NCBI GenBank assembly: GCA_943789205.1
Contig: CALSTG010000001.1
Coordinates: forward strand, 1,230,435 to 1,294,434
Direction: 5' to 3'
DNA from: an uncultured Flavobacteriales bacterium
GTDB lineage: Bacteria; Bacteroidota; Bacteroidia; Flavobacteriales_D; Crocinitomicaceae
Length of the DNA: 64,000 nt
Shown one piece after another: positions 61,901 through 64,000 of this stretch (the first letter of the stretch is position 1; each line of letters begins with the position of its first letter). The notes under the pieces are model-generated. The model was not told the origin of the DNA. It saw nothing but the letters and a program-made list of their open reading frames with translations, and searched no databases. The position numbers and the translations under genes were made by a program.

Positions 61901-63150
61901 TATTCGGAATTGTGTTTCGTGAAGATACGTTGAATAAGATGTTCACCAAAAGAATAAGGGATATATGCCAAGGAGGATATTGGTTTTGTCATTATAATGG
62001 GTGCATCTAGTCCAAGAGAAATCTTCCCATGAGTTTTTTCCAATCCCATTGCATATGCCGCATTTATGGTCATAGCATTTAAAGCTTGCTCAGGTGTAAG
62101 ATTCATTTTAATACAAGCCAAGGACCAAATTTGAGGCATACTATAACAGGGTGTTGATCCCGGATTAAAATCACTTGCTAATGCAAAAGGGATCCCTTCA
62201 TTTATTAACGCTGTTGCTTTGCCAAAAGGAATACCTAAAAAGTGAGAGCATCCAGGAAGGAAAGTGGGCATACATTTACTTTCTTTAAGCGCCATCAAAT
62301 CTTGACTGCTTAATTCTTCTAGATGATCAACGCTTAACGCACCTGACTTAATTGCTGATTCAATACCACCCATTGTTGAGAATTGATTCACATGCACTTT
62401 TGGTATTAAACCAATCGATCGACCTGCCTCAAGAATCCGCTCCATTTCCGTTACAGAGAAATAGTTCCTTTCGCAAAAAACATCAATGTAGTCCGCAAGA
62501 CCCTCTTCCGCAATAGTGGGTAACATTTTGGAGATAATTTCTTCAATGTAGCCTTCATGATTATTTTTATAATTCGTTGGAAATGCGTGAGCTCCCAAAA
62601 ACGTTGCTCTTATTTCAATTGGGGCTTCCGCCTTAATTCGTTTAATGACGCGAAGCATTTTCAATTCCGCCTCTACTGTTAGACCATAGCCTGACTTTAT
62701 TTCCAGTGCGCCTGTGCCACTTTCAATAATTTTCTCAACTCTTTTATAGGACCTTTCGTATAGCTCATCCTCGCTAAGCACCGAAAGGGCTCTCGCTGAA
62801 TTTAAGATCCCGCCACCTTTTAGTGCAATTTCTTCATAACTCAAACCATTTATTCTATCAACAAATTCTCCTTCTCTTGTTTTAGCGAAAACGGTATGCG
62901 TATGCGCATCACAAAAAGCGGGTAAAACATAACAGCCTTCCGCATCAACGACTTCAAGGTTTCTCCAGTCGTCTATGCCGTCCCAATCTTCCATTGAACC
63001 ATAGGCGACAACTTTGCATCCATCCTCAAGTGCCAGGAAAGCATTTTCAATAACAGGGACTTTTGAGGCATCCGCACCACCGATGCGATTGGGTAGGTTT
63101 TCACCAACCTGCACAAGACCCTTTATGTTTTTTATAAATATATTTTTCAT
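61900..63150 (-). CDS. hutI: Imidazolonepropionase
   Basis: Third step of histidine breakdown: hydrolyses imidazolone-5-propionate. The 416 residues carry the amidohydrolase metal motifs: FCDAHTHTVFA, FLGAHAFP, VHVNQFSTMGG, SVDHLEELS and ASDFNPGSTPC. ATG 63150 gives the family start KNIFIKNIKGLVQVG and has a rare AGGAG five bases or so upstream; a longer start at 63189 is less likely. No other hut gene is nearby. A near-match -7 box (TATCTTTA) lies at 63177-63170. Confidence 0.95.
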   Translation of the reverse strand: MKNIFIKNIKGLVQVGENLPNRIGGADASKVPVIENAFLALEDGCKVVAYGSMEDWDGIDDWRNLEVVDAEGCYVLPAFCDAHTHTVFAKTREGEFVDRINGLSYEEIALKGGGILNSARALSVLSEDELYERSYKRVEKIIESGTGALEIKSGYGLTVEAELKMLRVIKRIKAEAPIEIRATFLGAHAFPTNYKNNHEGYIEEIISKMLPTIAEEGLADYIDVFCERNYFSVTEMERILEAGRSIGLIPKVHVNQFSTMGGIESAIKSGALSVDHLEELSSQDLMALKESKCMPTFLPGCSHFLGIPFGKATALINEGIPFALASDFNPGSTPCYSMPQIWSLACIKMNLTPEQALNAMTINAAYAMGLEKTHGKISLGLDAPIIMTKPISSLAYIPYSFGEHLIQRIFTKHNSE

Positions 63151-63239
63151 GTCTCCTGTAATCTTATTGTAAAGATAATTTTTATTCATTCTGTTTCATC
63201 CTAGTTCTTTTGCAGATTTTGTATCTTAAATAGGATACA

Positions 63240-63614
63240 ATGAGAAGTAGCATAAATAAAGGGAAATATGGAGAGATAATTGCGGCTGAATTTCTTCAAG
63301 CTAAAGGATATAAACTTCATTTTACAAATTTCCGTTTAGGAAGATTTGAGGTCGATTTGGTTTGCGAGGTTGAAAACATGATTGTAGTTGTAGAAGTAAA
63401 AGCACTAAGCTCCTTAAATTATAAGCAACCATTTGAGTCCGTATGCATCAATAAACAAAGAAAAATCATTCAAGTTGCAGACCATTTACTAAAGACGAGG
63501 TTTATGAATCGAGATTGCAGGTTTGATGTTGTTTCGATTTACCTGTCGAACACTGGACCACAAATTGAACACATTGAAGATGCTTTCATTCCTGAAATAG
63601 GTTCAGGTTATTGA
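63240..63614 (+). CDS. YraN-family (UPF0102) endonuclease-like protein
   Basis: 124 residues with the YraN core: KGKYGEIIAAEFLQAKGY, NFRLGRFEVDLVCE and VVVEVKALSS, giving a restriction-endonuclease-like E-D-ExK site, then KQRKIIQVADHLL and CRFDVVSIYL. Thought to act on DNA or Holliday-junction-like structures; role not settled. The ATG at 63240 overlaps a TGTATC/GATACA inverted repeat. Divergent from hutI. Confidence 0.92.
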   Translation: MRSSINKGKYGEIIAAEFLQAKGYKLHFTNFRLGRFEVDLVCEVENMIVVVEVKALSSLNYKQPFESVCINKQRKIIQVADHLLKTRFMNRDCRFDVVSIYLSNTGPQIEHIEDAFIPEIGSGY

Positions 63615-63634
63615 AAATTGAGTAATTTCAAAAC

Positions 63635-64000
63635 ATGAAAATAAGTCTGATTTTTTTCATTGTAATAAGCTTCCATTTAGCAGGTCAAGAGTATGGCGAC
63701 GCGCAGAAGAAAACCTTTCCAGAAAAGGGTGCGGGCTGTGCACCTCCCACGACTTCAACGTATATGGAGATTAATAATGTGCGTGCCTTAATGCATACTG
63801 CAGGGAATTTGTGGCAAATTCCGGGCTTGAATAATTCAATGTACGAGGTCCCAAAAAACTCTGGAATTATGGCCTTATTTACTGCGGCACTTTGGTTGGG
63901 AGGAACAGATGTTAATGAGCAACTCAAGCTCGCAGCTTTAAGATACAGAAACGGACAAGATTATTGGACTGGTCCCTTATCCGAAGTTTTTGCTGAAACT
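63635..64000 (+). CDS. Secreted protein, N-terminal part only (cut by window edge)
   Basis: ATG 63635 opens a frame still open at the window end (122 codons). Signal peptide LIFFIVISFHLAGQ is followed by a domain with NNVRALMHTAGNLWQI, YEVPKNSGIMALFTAALWLGG and LAALRYRNGQDYWTGPL. This N-terminal module is typical of large Bacteroidota surface proteins that end in a T9SS signal, so such an end is expected but not seen. Starts 20 bp after yraN. Confidence 0.8.
   Translation, partial: MKISLIFFIVISFHLAGQEYGDAQKKTFPEKGAGCAPPTTSTYMEINNVRALMHTAGNLWQIPGLNNSMYEVPKNSGIMALFTAALWLGGTDVNEQLKLAALRYRNGQDYWTGPLSEVFAET

Noticed and set aside
1-64000. CRISPR array, insertion sequence, prophage, restriction-modification or other defence genes
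   Set aside because: No regularly spaced direct repeats, no transposase, integrase, phage structural or methylase motifs were found on either strand.

Overview
The window is a gene-dense, low-GC chromosomal segment from a member of the Flavobacteriales (Bacteroidota), most likely a marine, aerobic, carotenoid-pigmented lineage of the Cryomorphaceae/Schleiferiaceae/Crocinitomicaceae type. Four things point there. Several secreted proteins carry type A or type B C-terminal signals of the type IX secretion system (T9SS). Promoters follow the Bacteroidota form TTTG-N17-23-TAnnTTTG, and Shine-Dalgarno sites are almost absent. The gene clusters acpP-fabF-rnc, ftsX-DUF3098-uppP-truB and yicC-gmk-nadD are typical of the group. 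The proteins themselves are flavobacterial in character. Species-level placement is inference.

Layout. 1-8.8 kb: rplY (cut by the left edge) and prs; an ABC exporter with an overlapping cytoplasmic substrate-binding-like protein and a secreted protein; a 33-aa membrane ORF; secreted MsrA; a SOUL protein; and, on the minus strand, dCMP deaminase plus an S41 protease. 8.9-13.1 kb: tRNA-Gly and tRNA-Leu with two terminators; a divergent metal-type locus (folE and merC-like against a Fur-family regulator) with two matching palindromes between; and a secreted cupredoxin/fasciclin protein. 13.1-19.7 kb: PAP2-like protein, flavin reductase, thioredoxin-like protein, sphingomyelinase-like phosphodiesterase, an ECF sigma factor with a membrane partner that ends in a T9SS-B-like domain, a membrane protein and LD-carboxypeptidase. 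19.8-23.5 kb: sdhCAB. 23.5-32 kb: a large T9SS-B protein, then rnc, fabF, acpP, purN, kynU and hemL. 32.1-35.3 kb: small HTH protein and a translationally coupled carotenoid operon (SDR, carotenoid-biosynthesis membrane protein, crtZ, lycopene cyclase). 35.3-38.2 kb: ftsX, DUF3098, uppP, truB, tRNA-Leu. 38.2-44.3 kb is the most accessory part: a 140-bp element with perfect terminal inverted repeats, a thioredoxin lipoprotein, several unknown lipoproteins, a frameshifted MORN-type gene, three tandem paralogous lipoproteins each with its own terminator, and a regulator-like gene split at an A8 run. 44.6-54.1 kb: cysS, two YceI proteins, a choice-of-anchor L T9SS-B protein, an OmpA lipoprotein, yicC-gmk-nadD. 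54.1-64 kb: a frameshifted T9SS-A gene, DUF4286-rsmA, a MORN-repeat protein, LysE, an AddB-like nuclease, hutI, YraN, and the start of another secreted protein cut by the right edge.

There is no prophage, insertion sequence, CRISPR array or defence island. The points most worth checking are the 140-bp inverted-repeat element at 38.74 kb, the sigma/anti-sigma-like pair tied to a T9SS domain, the twin operators between merC and fur, the triplicated lipoproteins, three +1 frameshifts, and a recurring near-leaderless promoter layout that often pairs with GTG starts.
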